Of a stretch of DNA of 64,000 nucleotides, positions 46,121 through 53,926 are shown in pieces. Below the pieces are notes generated by a model that saw nothing but the letters and a program-made list of their open reading frames with translations, was not told the origin of the DNA and did no database searches. The stretch is from contig PHAG01000008.1 in assembly GCA_002841625.1 (NCBI GenBank), positions 62,001 to 126,000 of the forward strand, written 5' to 3'. Source of the stretch: Firmicutes bacterium HGW-Firmicutes-1. Lineage in GTDB: Bacteria > Bacillota > Clostridia > Lachnospirales > Vallitaleaceae. The position numbers were made by a program, and so were the translations under genes. Position 1 is the stretch's first letter; the number at the start of each line of letters is the position of its first letter.

Positions 46121-46834
46121 ATGAATACTTGTGCAAATAAAATATTGGTTGTTGACGATGAAGAAAAAATAGTTGAGGTTGTAAAATCTTACTTGGAACA
46201 TGCAGGTTATGACGTATATACAGCTTATAACGGTAAACAAGCACTTGAAACATTCGAAAGAGTATCGCCTGCTCTTGTTGTGTTAGATTTAATGCTTCCA
46301 GATATAACCGGTGAGGACATTTGCAAAATGCTTAGAAAGCAATCAAGAGTTCCGATTATTATGGTGACAGCGAAAGTTGAGGAAGAGGATATTTTACAAG
46401 GGCTTGCTTTTGGAGCGGATGATTATGTTACCAAGCCATTTAGTCCAAAGCAATTAATCGCAAGAGTATCGGCACTTCTTAGAAGAACCACTGATGATCC
46501 GCTACTTCTAGCCGACTTAATTTCCTATAATAACAACCATCTTATTGTTGATTGTATGCAACGAGAGGTTAGAAAGAATGGAAATGTTGTTAACCTGACA
46601 CCAAAGGAATATAGAATTTTGTTAACAATGATCAAATATCCGAAAAAGACATTTACAAGAGAAGAGTTAATTTTTATGGCAATGGGTGAGGATTTCGACG
46701 GCTATGATCGAACAGTAGATACACATATAAAAAACTTGAGATCAAAAGTAGAAGTAGATCCTAAAACACCTAACTATATCTTAACAGTACATGGAGTTGG
46801 TTATAGATTTGGTGGTGAGAAAAATGAAATATAG
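46121..46834 (+). CDS. OmpR/PhoB-family response regulator
   Basis: A 237-residue regulator: receiver domain with DDE (residues 12-14), phospho-acceptor Asp56 in VVLDLMLPDITG and Lys in VTKPFSPK, then a winged helix (NLTPKEYRILLTMIKYPKKTFTREELIF ... VDTHIKNLRSKVE). It overlaps the kinase gene by 11 bases. OmpR-type proteins bind direct repeats with about 11-bp phasing, matching the repeats found upstream of its own operon and five other units in this region; I propose it as their regulator. Confidence 0.95.
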   Translation: MNTCANKILVVDDEEKIVEVVKSYLEHAGYDVYTAYNGKQALETFERVSPALVVLDLMLPDITGEDICKMLRKQSRVPIIMVTAKVEEEDILQGLAFGADDYVTKPFSPKQLIARVSALLRRTTDDPLLLADLISYNNNHLIVDCMQREVRKNGNVVNLTPKEYRILLTMIKYPKKTFTREELIFMAMGEDFDGYDRTVDTHIKNLRSKVEVDPKTPNYILTVHGVGYRFGGEKNEI

Positions 46835-48218
46835 TTTAAGAACGAAGCTTTCATTATCATACATTCTTGTTGCGTTAATTTGCGTCGCCCTAATAAGCTT
46901 TCTTACAAACTATCTCGTGGATAAACAATTTCAATCCTATATTAAAAATAATCTAGAACAAGAAAACAAATCAGTGGTAGCTACGATAACACAGCAATAC
47001 CAAGCTAATAATAACTGGAATATGGATTTAATTGAAAGCATTGGTATTGCTGCAATTGAAAATGGATTAATTATTAAGATAAAAGATAAAAATGGCAAAA
47101 TGATTTGGGATGCAACTGTCCATAACAATGGAATGTGTGAAGAAATCCTTAAGAAAATGGCAAGTAATATGGAAAATAGTTATCCAAGCTTAAAGGGCGG
47201 GTATGTAGAAAAGATTTACCCAATTCTTTATGAAGCAAATACAGTTGGTAGTATAGATATTGGATATTATGGACCTTTTTTCTTAAATGATAATGATATG
47301 GATTTTATAAGTAGAATGAATCGACTATTTATCGTTGTTGGTATTTTTTCGTTGATTTTTGCTCTTGTGTTAGGTTTCTTCATGGCAAGAAGACTGAGTA
47401 CACCAATTGCAAAAGTGATTAATACTGCGGAAATGATTTCTAAAGGCTTTTTTAATAATCGAATACATGAAAATCCGAATACTAAGGAAATGAGTCAACT
47501 TACAGAAACGGTCAATCACCTTGCGGAAACTTTAGGAACACAGGAGTCTTTAAGAAAAAGATTAACTGCAGATGTGGCTCATGAACTAAGAACACCAATA
47601 GCAACGTTACAAGGTCATATGGAAGCTATGATTGATGGCATATGGGAACCAGATGCCAAAAGACTAAATAGTTGTCATGAAGAGATAATGAGAATCGGCA
47701 GGTTAGTTGATAATCTTGGGAAACTTGAAAAGTATGAAAATGAAAATCTAACATTAGATAAAACAGAATTTGATATTTCTAAGATAATAAGCCGAATACT
47801 ACAAAACTTTGAAAGCCAATTTATTAGTAAGAGTATTGAAGTTGCTTTCATTGAACGTAAAGAGTTTCTTTATGCTGATCAAGATAAAGTAAGTCAAGTT
47901 ATCGTGAATCTTCTGTCTAATGCCCTAAAATATACCCAAGAAAGTGGAAGGGTTGAAATCACTGTAAAAAGCAAGAGGGATCATGTGGAAATTGTTGTTA
48001 AGGATAACGGACAGGGTATTTCTGTGAAGGACCTTCCATATGTATTTGAGCGATTTTATAGAGTAGATAAATCTAGAAATAGATTGACTGGTGGAGCGGG
48101 AATTGGTCTTACAATTGTCAAAGCCATCGTGGAAGCTCATATGGGAGAAATAAGTGTTCAAAGTGAAATAAATGTTGGTTCTCAGTTTGTTGTGGTATTA
48201 CCAAAACATATGAAGTAA
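46824..48218 (+). CDS. Sensor histidine kinase
   Basis: A 464-residue membrane kinase: two helices (~14-35 and ~168-190) flank an extracytoplasmic domain of about 130 residues with no Cys-rich metal site apparent; then HAMP, HisKA with the phospho-site DVAHELRTPIATLQGH and an HATPase domain (VNLLSNALKYT, DNGQGI, GGAGIGLTIVKAIVEAH). ATG 46824, inside the regulator gene end, has GGTGGTGAG upstream. It forms a pair with the OmpR-type regulator. Confidence 0.95.
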   Translation: MKYSLRTKLSLSYILVALICVALISFLTNYLVDKQFQSYIKNNLEQENKSVVATITQQYQANNNWNMDLIESIGIAAIENGLIIKIKDKNGKMIWDATVHNNGMCEEILKKMASNMENSYPSLKGGYVEKIYPILYEANTVGSIDIGYYGPFFLNDNDMDFISRMNRLFIVVGIFSLIFALVLGFFMARRLSTPIAKVINTAEMISKGFFNNRIHENPNTKEMSQLTETVNHLAETLGTQESLRKRLTADVAHELRTPIATLQGHMEAMIDGIWEPDAKRLNSCHEEIMRIGRLVDNLGKLEKYENENLTLDKTEFDISKIISRILQNFESQFISKSIEVAFIERKEFLYADQDKVSQVIVNLLSNALKYTQESGRVEITVKSKRDHVEIVVKDNGQGISVKDLPYVFERFYRVDKSRNRLTGGAGIGLTIVKAIVEAHMGEISVQSEINVGSQFVVVLPKHMK

Positions 48219-48236
48219 TAATAAACCCATAACAAT

Positions 48237-48279
48237 AAACTCCTACACGCTTCATTAATGAGGTATGTAGGAGTTTTTA
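48237..48279 (+). terminator. Terminator after the kinase gene
   Basis: AAACTCCTACA pairs with TGTAGGAGTTT across an 18-base loop, followed by a T run. Confidence 0.88.
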
Positions 48280-48294
48280 TTACTAATATCAAGT

Positions 48295-48398
48295 CAATGT
48301 TACAAAACCTCCGCATTCGCTACGGTTTCGTAATCGAATGCAAGCTTCGCTTGCACATCAGTGGGGGCCCCCACCCCCACTTCTTCCATTCGGTTAAA
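48295..48398 (-). mobile_element. Palindromic IS605/TnpB-end-like element, copy 5 (inverted)
   Basis: On the minus strand this reads TTTAACCGAATGG...GTTTTGTAACATTG, the same ends as the other copies. It is about 104 bp, with a shortened first stem (GTGGGGG/CCCCCAC) and an intact 3' stem. It lies just after a terminator and before the direct-repeat promoter at 48417. Confidence 0.7.
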
Positions 48399-48416
48399 TA
48401 AATATTATGTTGAATC

Positions 48417-48448
48417 TTCATAAAAACTCCACATAACATTTGTAGAAT
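48417..48448 (+). promoter_or_regulatory. Direct-repeat promoter 2
   Basis: TTCATA (48417), TCCACA (48428, 11 bp later) and TAGAAT (48443, 15 bp later) match the geometry of promoter 1. It lies upstream of the small peptide gene and the Met-rich membrane protein operon. Confidence 0.65.
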
Positions 48449-48490
48449 AACACCATAGAAACAAAGCATTTGCAGAAAGGAGGTCATTCT

Positions 48491-48604
48491 ATGAGTAAAA
48501 AAATAATTACATCAAACAGTTATAGCAGTTCTTTTAATATAAATAACAGCAGGCTTTGGTATTTGCTAACTATTTATCCTACGTTGGGAGAAGGAACTAT
48601 GTAA
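48491..48604 (+). CDS. Small 37-residue peptide, unknown
   Basis: A short frame with an excellent ribosome site (AAAGGAGG, 7 bases before the ATG). It encodes a 37-residue Ser/Asn-rich peptide (MSKKIITSNSYSSS...) with a short hydrophobic patch (LWYLLTIYPTL). It sits directly between promoter 2 and the first large gene of the operon, so it could be a true small protein or a leader peptide. No family recognised. Confidence 0.55.
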   Translation: MSKKIITSNSYSSSFNINNSRLWYLLTIYPTLGEGTM

Positions 48605-48634
48605 TGAATTATAGAAGTCGAAGGAGTGAAGACG

Positions 48635-49789
48635 ATGAAAAAGTTTTTTAGTAGGCTGTTTGTATTTTTATTAGTTATAGTAATAATTGGTGGAATAGGA
48701 TTTATCGGTTACACCTATCTTAATATGAATCAAACTAATCAGCAGGCATTTGATGAAGCAAATAAAACAAGTAATAGTAACACAACCTCACAAGAAAACG
48801 TTCAGCAAGATACCTCAATGGGATCGATGCAAATGAATAAGGAGCAGCCAGTTTCAACTAGCTTAACTACAACACTAAAGAATAAAGAGAACTTAGATAA
48901 GATAAGAACTAGTTTTAAAGATGCTCTAAAATATATGACATTGGACCCGTATGCAGCTAATGATGCGGATAATCAAGCGGATATGCAAATGGATATGGGA
49001 AATATGCAACAGGGTACAGACGCTACAAGTAATACTAGCCAATCCATAACACAACAAGCAGTAACGGCTGCAGATACAACTATGCAAAATATGGGATTAG
49101 CTTATGATTCAAACAAAATGGAGCAATTACATTCGGGCTTATTTAGTATGGCTGTTGGAATGGCATTATTAGACCAACTAAGTGATAAACTTATAGACCA
49201 AGCAGCATTTGCTAATATTAATACCCAAAATCCTATTCAAGATCTTACGAATCAATATAATTTAACAGTACAAAATAAAGCAAGTTTGAACCAAGCGATG
49301 GGTTATTTAGAAGAATCAGCCAAACTCGTTAATATCAACCCTTACATATCTTCAGACGGATTTGTTTATGATAAAGAAAGAATGGAAAATATTCATCAGA
49401 GCGTATTTAAGTTAGCAGAAGGTGTAGCATTAATGAATTTACTCGATAATGAATTAACGAATCAATCTATTTATCTTGCAAATACTACTCAGGTTTATAT
49501 TAATAATGCAAGTATGATGAATGCAGCTAATACAGCGAATTCTACAACTATTGAGGACACTACGAACAGTGCTCATAATAGCCTAACAGATACAACTAAT
49601 TCTACGGTAACAACCACAGGATTTTTGGGCGGAATATTTGACAATATAAACATCTCAAGCGTTGTAAATATTATTCTAATTATATTTGTTATTGGCCTGA
49701 TCTTAGGAATTTTTGGTTTCATTATGAGTCTATTTAAAGCACCTAAAGTATCGCCTACGGTAGATCAACAACATGGTGAAACACTATAA
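48635..49789 (+). CDS. Membrane protein with two transmembrane ends and a Met/Asn/Gln-rich external domain
   Basis: This 384-residue protein is not recognised. One helix at the N-terminus (LFVFLLVIVIIGGIGFIGYTYL), a long external domain, and one helix near the C-terminus (VVNIILIIFVIGLILGIFGFIMSLF). The external part has Met-rich patches (TSMGSMQMN, MQMDMGNMQ) and two similar helical repeats around HSGLFSMAVGMALLDQLSDKL and HQSVFKLAEGVALMNLLDNEL, each preceded by a YDSNKME/YDKERME-type turn. ATG 48635 is 8 bases from AAGGAG. It heads the Met-rich operon; metal binding is inferred only from composition. Confidence 0.75.
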   Translation: MKKFFSRLFVFLLVIVIIGGIGFIGYTYLNMNQTNQQAFDEANKTSNSNTTSQENVQQDTSMGSMQMNKEQPVSTSLTTTLKNKENLDKIRTSFKDALKYMTLDPYAANDADNQADMQMDMGNMQQGTDATSNTSQSITQQAVTAADTTMQNMGLAYDSNKMEQLHSGLFSMAVGMALLDQLSDKLIDQAAFANINTQNPIQDLTNQYNLTVQNKASLNQAMGYLEESAKLVNINPYISSDGFVYDKERMENIHQSVFKLAEGVALMNLLDNELTNQSIYLANTTQVYINNASMMNAANTANSTTIEDTTNSAHNSLTDTTNSTVTTTGFLGGIFDNINISSVVNIILIIFVIGLILGIFGFIMSLFKAPKVSPTVDQQHGETL

Positions 49790-49803
49790 AGGAGGAAGAT
49801 AGT

Positions 49804-50562
49804 ATGTGGGAAGCCATAAAGAATGATCCATTATTAAAAGCCGTAACAATTATCATTTTAGGTATTCTAGGGTTTGGGTTTGCATTTAATATCCTGTTCG
49901 GACGAAATTATGGAAGCTCTATGGATGGTGGAGAAATGGGAGGTATGATGGGTGGTGGTTACTCTTTAGAAAACACATTGTCCTATATTCTTCTAATAGC
50001 ATTCAAGTTATTTTTAATAGCACTGGTGGTTGTAATCTTTATCGCCTTAATAAAACTTGCAGAATATCTTTTAAAAGGAGAAAAAATAATTATGGAAAAC
50101 TTAAATAAAGATTCAATTTTAAAAACTTTAGGTATTATAATTCTAGCAATCGTTGCTATTGGACTAGTTCTAAGTTTATTTGGTGGAATGAATGGGAACG
50201 GAAATTTCTACGGTATGAATAGTAATGATATGAACAATATGATGAATGGAAACTACAATGGTTATAGCATGATGGGCAATGGTTATAATTTTGGTTTATA
50301 TGGGTTGCTAGCATTTTTAGTAAAATTATTACTGTTTGTATCCGTTACCGGTTTTATTGTAGGATTAGCGATGTACATATTTAGAAACTTCCCAAAGAAC
50401 AATGGACAAATCATAGAAGCATCAACAACAAAAAATGTAACAACAACTTTATGTAGCTCATGTGGTACAGAGCTGAAAAAAGAATGGAAGTGTTGTCCAA
50501 GTTGTGGAGAAGAAAAAGTTAAGTTAGCTAGTGAAAGTAAAACAACAGTAACAGAAGAATAG
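49804..50562 (+). CDS. Duplicated two-helix membrane modules with Met/Gly-rich loops and a C-terminal zinc ribbon
   Basis: A 252-residue protein made of two similar modules (residues 1-94 and 97-200), each helix, Gly/Met/Asn-rich loop (GGEMGGMMGGG; MNSNDMNNMMNGNYNG), helix. It ends in a zinc ribbon (CSSCGTELKKEWKCCPSCGE). The second module has its own AAAGGAG and ATG (50092), so either two genes have fused or a shorter 156-residue form is also made; that form parallels the stand-alone paralog at 57085. Predicted topology puts the Met-rich loops outside and the ribbon inside. Function unknown. Confidence 0.78.
   Translation: MWEAIKNDPLLKAVTIIILGILGFGFAFNILFGRNYGSSMDGGEMGGMMGGGYSLENTLSYILLIAFKLFLIALVVVIFIALIKLAEYLLKGEKIIMENLNKDSILKTLGIIILAIVAIGLVLSLFGGMNGNGNFYGMNSNDMNNMMNGNYNGYSMMGNGYNFGLYGLLAFLVKLLLFVSVTGFIVGLAMYIFRNFPKNNGQIIEASTTKNVTTTLCSSCGTELKKEWKCCPSCGEEKVKLASESKTTVTEE
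50074..50094 (+). promoter_or_regulatory. Internal ribosome site and start at the module junction
   Basis: AAAGGAG at 50074-50080 precedes an in-frame ATG at 50092 by 11 bases. The ATG is exactly where the second module starts, matching the beginning of the paralog at 57085. Confidence 0.5.
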
Positions 50563-50592
50563 AGCCATGTGGTTTAAGGGAGGTGTGCTATA

Positions 50593-51066
50593 GTGAACCT
50601 ACGATTTGATTTTGTTATGCATTGGCTCTACGCAATAGTATGGTCACTCCTAGCACTGAGTGGGTTTGGTATGGTTGGTGCAAAAAATGGATGGCTTGTG
50701 GATTTTAATTATGCTACAGCCGATTATACCCACCGTGTTTTCGCAGTAATATTTGTACTTTTAACCTTAATATCGATTTTTTATGAAATTTGGAGAAATA
50801 TTAAAAATGATAATAAAAAATCAGCATGGATGATCATTGGCGGAACTGGATATCAATTGTTTACTTTTATTATTTCTTTGATCTTAATTATAACAGGTGC
50901 TTTAATATGGATATGTATAGAATTTGATTTGACGTTTGTCGCTTTTGCACTTGCTATACATGAATATATATCCTATATAGCTCTTGCAAGCGTAATCTGG
51001 CATATTTATAAGAAATGCCATGCACTAAAATGGCCAACTCGTCAGGGTAAGCTTAAGCAGGGATAG
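50593..51066 (+). CDS. Cytochrome b561-like four-helix membrane protein
   Basis: A 157-residue protein with four helices and His residues within them (HWLY near residue 10, THRVF near 46, LAIHEYISY and VIWHIYKKCH in the last helix region), as in b561/FdhI-type di-haem cytochromes or DUF4405 relatives. It would pass electrons across or within the membrane. GTG start with GGGAGGTG upstream. It is the only likely redox protein in the Met-rich operon; haem binding is inferred from the His pattern. Confidence 0.72.
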   Translation: MNLRFDFVMHWLYAIVWSLLALSGFGMVGAKNGWLVDFNYATADYTHRVFAVIFVLLTLISIFYEIWRNIKNDNKKSAWMIIGGTGYQLFTFIISLILIITGALIWICIEFDLTFVAFALAIHEYISYIALASVIWHIYKKCHALKWPTRQGKLKQG

Positions 51067-51077
51067 GCGGTGATCAT

Positions 51078-51389
51078 ATGATGCAAAAGATCTGGTTTAA
51101 AATATTTATATGGTTCATGTCGACATTCTTCTTCTTCCTAGCTTCAGGGGTGCTGATTTCATTATTTAAGCCAGGACCAACTGAAAGCGAAGTGATGAGG
51201 TTCCAAGAAGGCTTTATGAATGCAATGGATAGGTCATTAATGGGAGTCGCAATGGGATTCGAAAGCAATGCTACACTTAAGTTTGTCGTAGAATTTTCTG
51301 CTTACATAATCGTTTCAATAATATTATTAAGTGTGTTAGCGGGTTTTGCAATAAGGTGGTCGCAGCGGAGGGATGATAAAAATGTTTGA
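51078..51389 (+). CDS. Small two-helix membrane protein, unknown
   Basis: A 103-residue protein with two hydrophobic segments (IFIWFMSTFFFFLASGVLISLF and FSAYIIVSIILLSVLAGFAI) joined by a polar loop with several Met. It overlaps the next gene by 8 bases. No family recognised; operon position suggests a subunit of the same membrane complex. Confidence 0.7.
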   Translation: MMQKIWFKIFIWFMSTFFFFLASGVLISLFKPGPTESEVMRFQEGFMNAMDRSLMGVAMGFESNATLKFVVEFSAYIIVSIILLSVLAGFAIRWSQRRDDKNV

Positions 51390-51738
51390 TAAAAAGAAGC
51401 TTAATTTCTGGGGGCTAACCTTTATCTTCGCTGGGTTTACGTTAATTACATTGTTTTTGTTATGGAGTTCTCCAACAGAACCAAAAGCACAAATGATGAA
51501 TACGAGTATGGGTAGTATGATGAAGCAAATGCACCTATCAAACATCACCCTCTATGATTTACTAGGAAATCCTAAGCAAGAAAATCAGATGGGTGATATG
51601 AGCGAGATGTTAAAACATCATCAGAATCAAGCGCAAGTAATTGTAAAATTAAATTTTATTACAACAGCTATTATATTTTTGCTTTTGCCATTCCTAATTG
51701 GAGGATCAATCGTATTAGCGATCATTTGGAAAAAATAA
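51382..51738 (+). CDS. Small two-helix membrane protein with Met/His-rich loop
   Basis: A 118-residue protein: helix (FWGLTFIFAGFTLITLFLLW), external loop rich in Met and His (AQMMNTSMGSMMKQMHLSN, MGDMSEMLKHHQNQ), then a second helix (ATAIIF-type, LLLPFLIGGSIVLAIIW). ATG 51382 is 9 bases from GGAGGG; an earlier ATG at 51373 abuts it. The loop is the kind of sequence that binds Cu(I) or Cu(II); no family recognised. Confidence 0.72.
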   Translation: MFDKKKLNFWGLTFIFAGFTLITLFLLWSSPTEPKAQMMNTSMGSMMKQMHLSNITLYDLLGNPKQENQMGDMSEMLKHHQNQAQVIVKLNFITTAIIFLLLPFLIGGSIVLAIIWKK

Positions 51739-51752
51739 AGAGGTGATTTAAG

Positions 51753-52511
51753 GTGAATGCGCTTGGGTCTATAAGTCAGATGTATATGTTTATTCTATTA
51801 GCGCTTTTGTTTATGGGCTCTGGCTTTGCGGTGTGGGGATTTGTGAATTTCCTAATGACCAGAACCACACCAAAAAAAGGAGTGATTAAAAAAAGCAAGG
51901 TAATTGCTCCAACAATAGTTTTAGAAAAAGCTACAACCAATAATATTAAAAATTTGAATGGAGGATATTTTATGAATAACAATGGATGGATTAAACTAGC
52001 GGTATTTTCTTTTGTAGGTATTATTGTAAGTGTAATTGTTCTTGGTTTTGTTTCAACAAATGGTACAGGAGGAGCTACTAATCACCAACAACAACAGGGT
52101 GCACAAGTTCAAGGTGGTATGAATGTTGCTACACCAATGGGGAATATGCAGGTGCAGGGCAATATGAATGGAGCTACTAATGATCAAGTGATGATGCAAC
52201 AACAATTAAATCAAATGCAACAACAACTATCCCAAATGCAACAACAACAAATGAGTAATATGCAAGGTAATATGCCAGCACAAAACAACATGAGTTCAAT
52301 GCCAGCACAAAATAACATGAGTTCAATGCCACAAGACACCAGTAACGCTGGAATGATGATGGATAGTATGATGAATAAGATGGATAGCATGATGAATATG
52401 ATGAACAACATGAATAATATGCAGCAACAAAACAGTAATATGACCAATATGGCACCAAGTAATGGTGGAGGTAGCAACAGCGGTGGTAGCATGAGCATGC
52501 CAATGATGTAA
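51753..52511 (+). CDS. Membrane protein with strongly Met/Gln/Asn-rich low-complexity tail
   Basis: A 252-residue protein. An N-terminal helix module (residues 1-72) is followed by a second unit that begins at an internal ATG (51972) with GGAGG 7 bases upstream: one helix (WIKLAVFSFVGIIVSVIVLGFV) and a ~150-residue external tail made almost only of Met, Gln, Asn, Ser and Gly. A 27-bp tandem repeat encodes PAQNNMSSM twice (about 52278-52331). The tail has no Cys and almost no His. The unit resembles the stand-alone protein at 57515. Options: Met-thioether metal binding, or a prion-like/adhesive low-complexity domain. Confidence 0.78.
   Translation: MNALGSISQMYMFILLALLFMGSGFAVWGFVNFLMTRTTPKKGVIKKSKVIAPTIVLEKATTNNIKNLNGGYFMNNNGWIKLAVFSFVGIIVSVIVLGFVSTNGTGGATNHQQQQGAQVQGGMNVATPMGNMQVQGNMNGATNDQVMMQQQLNQMQQQLSQMQQQQMSNMQGNMPAQNNMSSMPAQNNMSSMPQDTSNAGMMMDSMMNKMDSMMNMMNNMNNMQQQNSNMTNMAPSNGGGSNSGGSMSMPMM
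51960..51974 (+). promoter_or_regulatory. Internal ribosome site and start at the module junction
   Basis: GGAGG (51960-51964) lies 7 bases before an in-frame ATG (51972). Initiation here would give a 179-residue protein equivalent to the 57515 paralog. Confidence 0.55.
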
Positions 52512-52609
52512 ATGTAAAAGGTTAGCGAACCAAACGAATGCTAACGTAGAGTGCTATTGATATAATTCTAATTTCTAATAAGAGCTGGGCTAGAACAGCA
52601 TCATGTAAA

Positions 52610-52640
52610 AACCCTCTAAAACAATTTGTTTTAGAGGGTT
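52610..52640 (+). terminator. Terminator after the Met-rich operon
   Basis: AACCCTCTAAAACA pairs with TGTTTTAGAGGGTT in a perfect stem with a tiny loop. It lies about 100 bases past the last stop. Confidence 0.8.
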
Positions 52641-52733
52641 AGATGATGTTAGGTTATAGCCTTTTTAGTATTTAGATTTTGTTTTAGAAATGTAAAATAT
52701 TAATATGAATTACATCACGCCGTAGGAGGAATG

Positions 52734-52823
52734 ATGCAAAAAGATATTTACACAGATTATATACCCAATTACATCCCCAATTACATCCCTAATCCGACAA
52801 ATACTACAAATAAGTCTGAATAA
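52734..52823 (+). CDS. 29-residue peptide with YIPN repeats
   Basis: A short frame behind AGGAGG encodes MQKDIYTDYIPNYIPNYIPN followed by PTNTTNKSE. The YIPN unit is repeated three times. The ribosome site is close (4 bases) to the chosen ATG and closer to an ATG one codon earlier. No family recognised; it could be a real small protein because the repeat and ribosome site coincide. Confidence 0.45.
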   Translation: MQKDIYTDYIPNYIPNYIPNPTNTTNKSE

Positions 52824-52884
52824 ATACACTAAATCAAAAGGTGGTTTTAAACTACTAATTTGACATTGTTAAAACGAAGAATTC

Positions 52885-52916
52885 TTCATAAAATCTACAT
52901 ATTGTTGGTTTACAAT
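52885..52916 (+). promoter_or_regulatory. Direct-repeat promoter 3
   Basis: TTCATA (52885), TACATA (52896) and TACAAT (52911) show the same 11-bp and 15-bp spacing as promoter 1. It drives the SHOCT protein gene. Confidence 0.72.
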
Positions 52917-52939
52917 AAAGGAAAAAGGAGGAATGTCTT

Positions 52940-53161
52940 ATGTTTTTTGTTCCGTTATTATTAATAACATTACTAGTATTAGCCGGTGTATTTATATTTA
53001 GAATTGGAACTATCAATACATCTAATACTTCAGGGTATACAAATCAGATTACCAATAATTCCAACGATAATAAACCAATTGAATTTTTAAAAGAGCGTTA
53101 TGCAAAAGGTGAAATTACCGAAGATGAATATATGAGAATAAAGAGAAACCTTGAAGGTTAA
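52940..53161 (+). CDS. Small membrane protein with SHOCT domain
   Basis: A 73-residue protein: one N-terminal helix (FVPLLLITLLVLAGVFIFRI), a polar linker, and a C-terminal SHOCT motif (PIEFLKERYAKGEITEDEYMRIKRNLE). SHOCT domains are short oligomerisation helices common in small membrane proteins of copper-resistance and stress loci. Preceded by AAAGGAGG and promoter 3. Confidence 0.85.
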   Translation: MFFVPLLLITLLVLAGVFIFRIGTINTSNTSGYTNQITNNSNDNKPIEFLKERYAKGEITEDEYMRIKRNLEG

Positions 53162-53222
53162 ATCAATGTAGGTATATTTATACTACCAAATATTAAGTTG
53201 TTTATCAATATGAAATGAAAAT

Positions 53223-53253
53223 GATGCACTGTAGCCAAGGTTACAGTGCATTG
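53223..53253. promoter_or_regulatory. Near-perfect palindrome upstream of the sigma-54 promoter
   Basis: TGCACTGTA and TACAGTGCA flank a CCAAGG-like centre, so almost the whole 26-bp stretch is symmetric. It lies about 30 bases upstream of the -24 element. It could be an enhancer site for the NtrC-type regulator or a terminator for the SHOCT gene (no T run follows). Confidence 0.45.
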
Positions 53254-53279
53254 AACAGTAACGCTAATACCAATCATAC

Positions 53280-53294
53280 TGGCATGATTCTTGC
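53280..53294 (+). promoter_or_regulatory. Sigma-54 (-24/-12) promoter A
   Basis: TGGCAT-G-ATTC-TTGC matches the sigma-54 consensus TGGCAC-G-N4-TTGC with the correct spacing. It lies upstream of the zinc-ribbon, kinase and NtrC-type activator operon. A TATAAT-like sequence follows at 53299 and could be a secondary sigma-A site. Confidence 0.75.
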
Positions 53295-53332
53295 GCATTA
53301 TAATTGTAAAAGAATGATATGGAGGAATCTTT

Positions 53333-53662
53333 ATGAATAATAGAAAACCAATTTTGTATATTTTACTGACGGCATTAGGGCTTATATTAATATATAACTA
53401 TGTAATTGCGCCCTATCAAATGCAAAACAACTATTCGATTGGTATGGGAATGCATTGGAGGATGTATCAAAATACGAATTACATAGTTGATTATCGATGG
53501 ATCCTTATAATTGCAGTTATAATTGCTGGATTTTTGCTTTTTGAATTATTAAATCCACAAGCAAATCTTCGCAAATGTCTTAAGTGTGGTAAGGAAATTG
53601 AAAGTGATCAGTGGCGAATTTGTCCTGTGTGTGGTAACACAATAAATAATAAGAAAGGGTGA
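53333..53662 (+). CDS. Two-helix membrane protein with C-terminal zinc ribbon
   Basis: A 109-residue protein: helix (ILYILLTALGLILIYNYVI), short external loop with Met and aromatic residues (YSIGMGMHWRMYQNTNY), helix (WILIIAVIIAGFLLFELL), then a zinc ribbon (CLKCGKEIESDQWRICPVCGN). Same architecture as the second module of the 49804 gene and the 57085 protein. First gene after sigma-54 promoter A; strong GGAGGA ribosome site. Confidence 0.75.
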   Translation: MNNRKPILYILLTALGLILIYNYVIAPYQMQNNYSIGMGMHWRMYQNTNYIVDYRWILIIAVIIAGFLLFELLNPQANLRKCLKCGKEIESDQWRICPVCGNTINNKKG

Positions 53663-53667
53663 TACAT

Positions 53668-53925
53668 ATGACATTATTTTTGCTTGTACTAACGGCGTTA
53701 GCAAGCTATTACTTTTTTATATATAAAGACAGAAATAGATTTAGCTTTTTTGCAGGTAATGATAAAAGATGTCCTAGTTGTAATAATGTAGTTGAGAAGA
53801 GTTTTAATGTGTGCCCAATCTGTAAAGAAACCTTAAAAAGGAAATGCGTATCCTGTGGAGAGACAATAGATGCAGCATGGGTATTTTGTCCGTACTGTGA
53901 GAACTCTGTTGGAAAGAGTGAATAA
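53668..53925 (+). CDS. Membrane-anchored double zinc ribbon protein
   Basis: An 85-residue protein: an N-terminal helix (LFLLVLTALASYYFFIY) and two zinc ribbons formed by four C-x2-C pairs (CPSCNN, CPICKE, CVSCGE, CPYCEN). It belongs to the double-zinc-ribbon (DZR) group, usually protein-protein adaptors. ATG 53668 is 8 bases past AAAGGG. Immediately upstream of the kinase gene, so it may couple membrane proteins to signalling. Confidence 0.78.
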   Translation: MTLFLLVLTALASYYFFIYKDRNRFSFFAGNDKRCPSCNNVVEKSFNVCPICKETLKRKCVSCGETIDAAWVFCPYCENSVGKSE

Positions 53926-53926
53926 T

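Noticed and set aside
52177-52503. Cys/Tyr-rich and Pro/Leu/Ile-rich frames antisense to the Met-rich tail
   Set aside because: They are complements of the ATG/CAA/AAT repeats of the real gene, have no ribosome sites and mirror its low complexity. The same applies to His- and Ala-rich frames antisense to 57599-57856.
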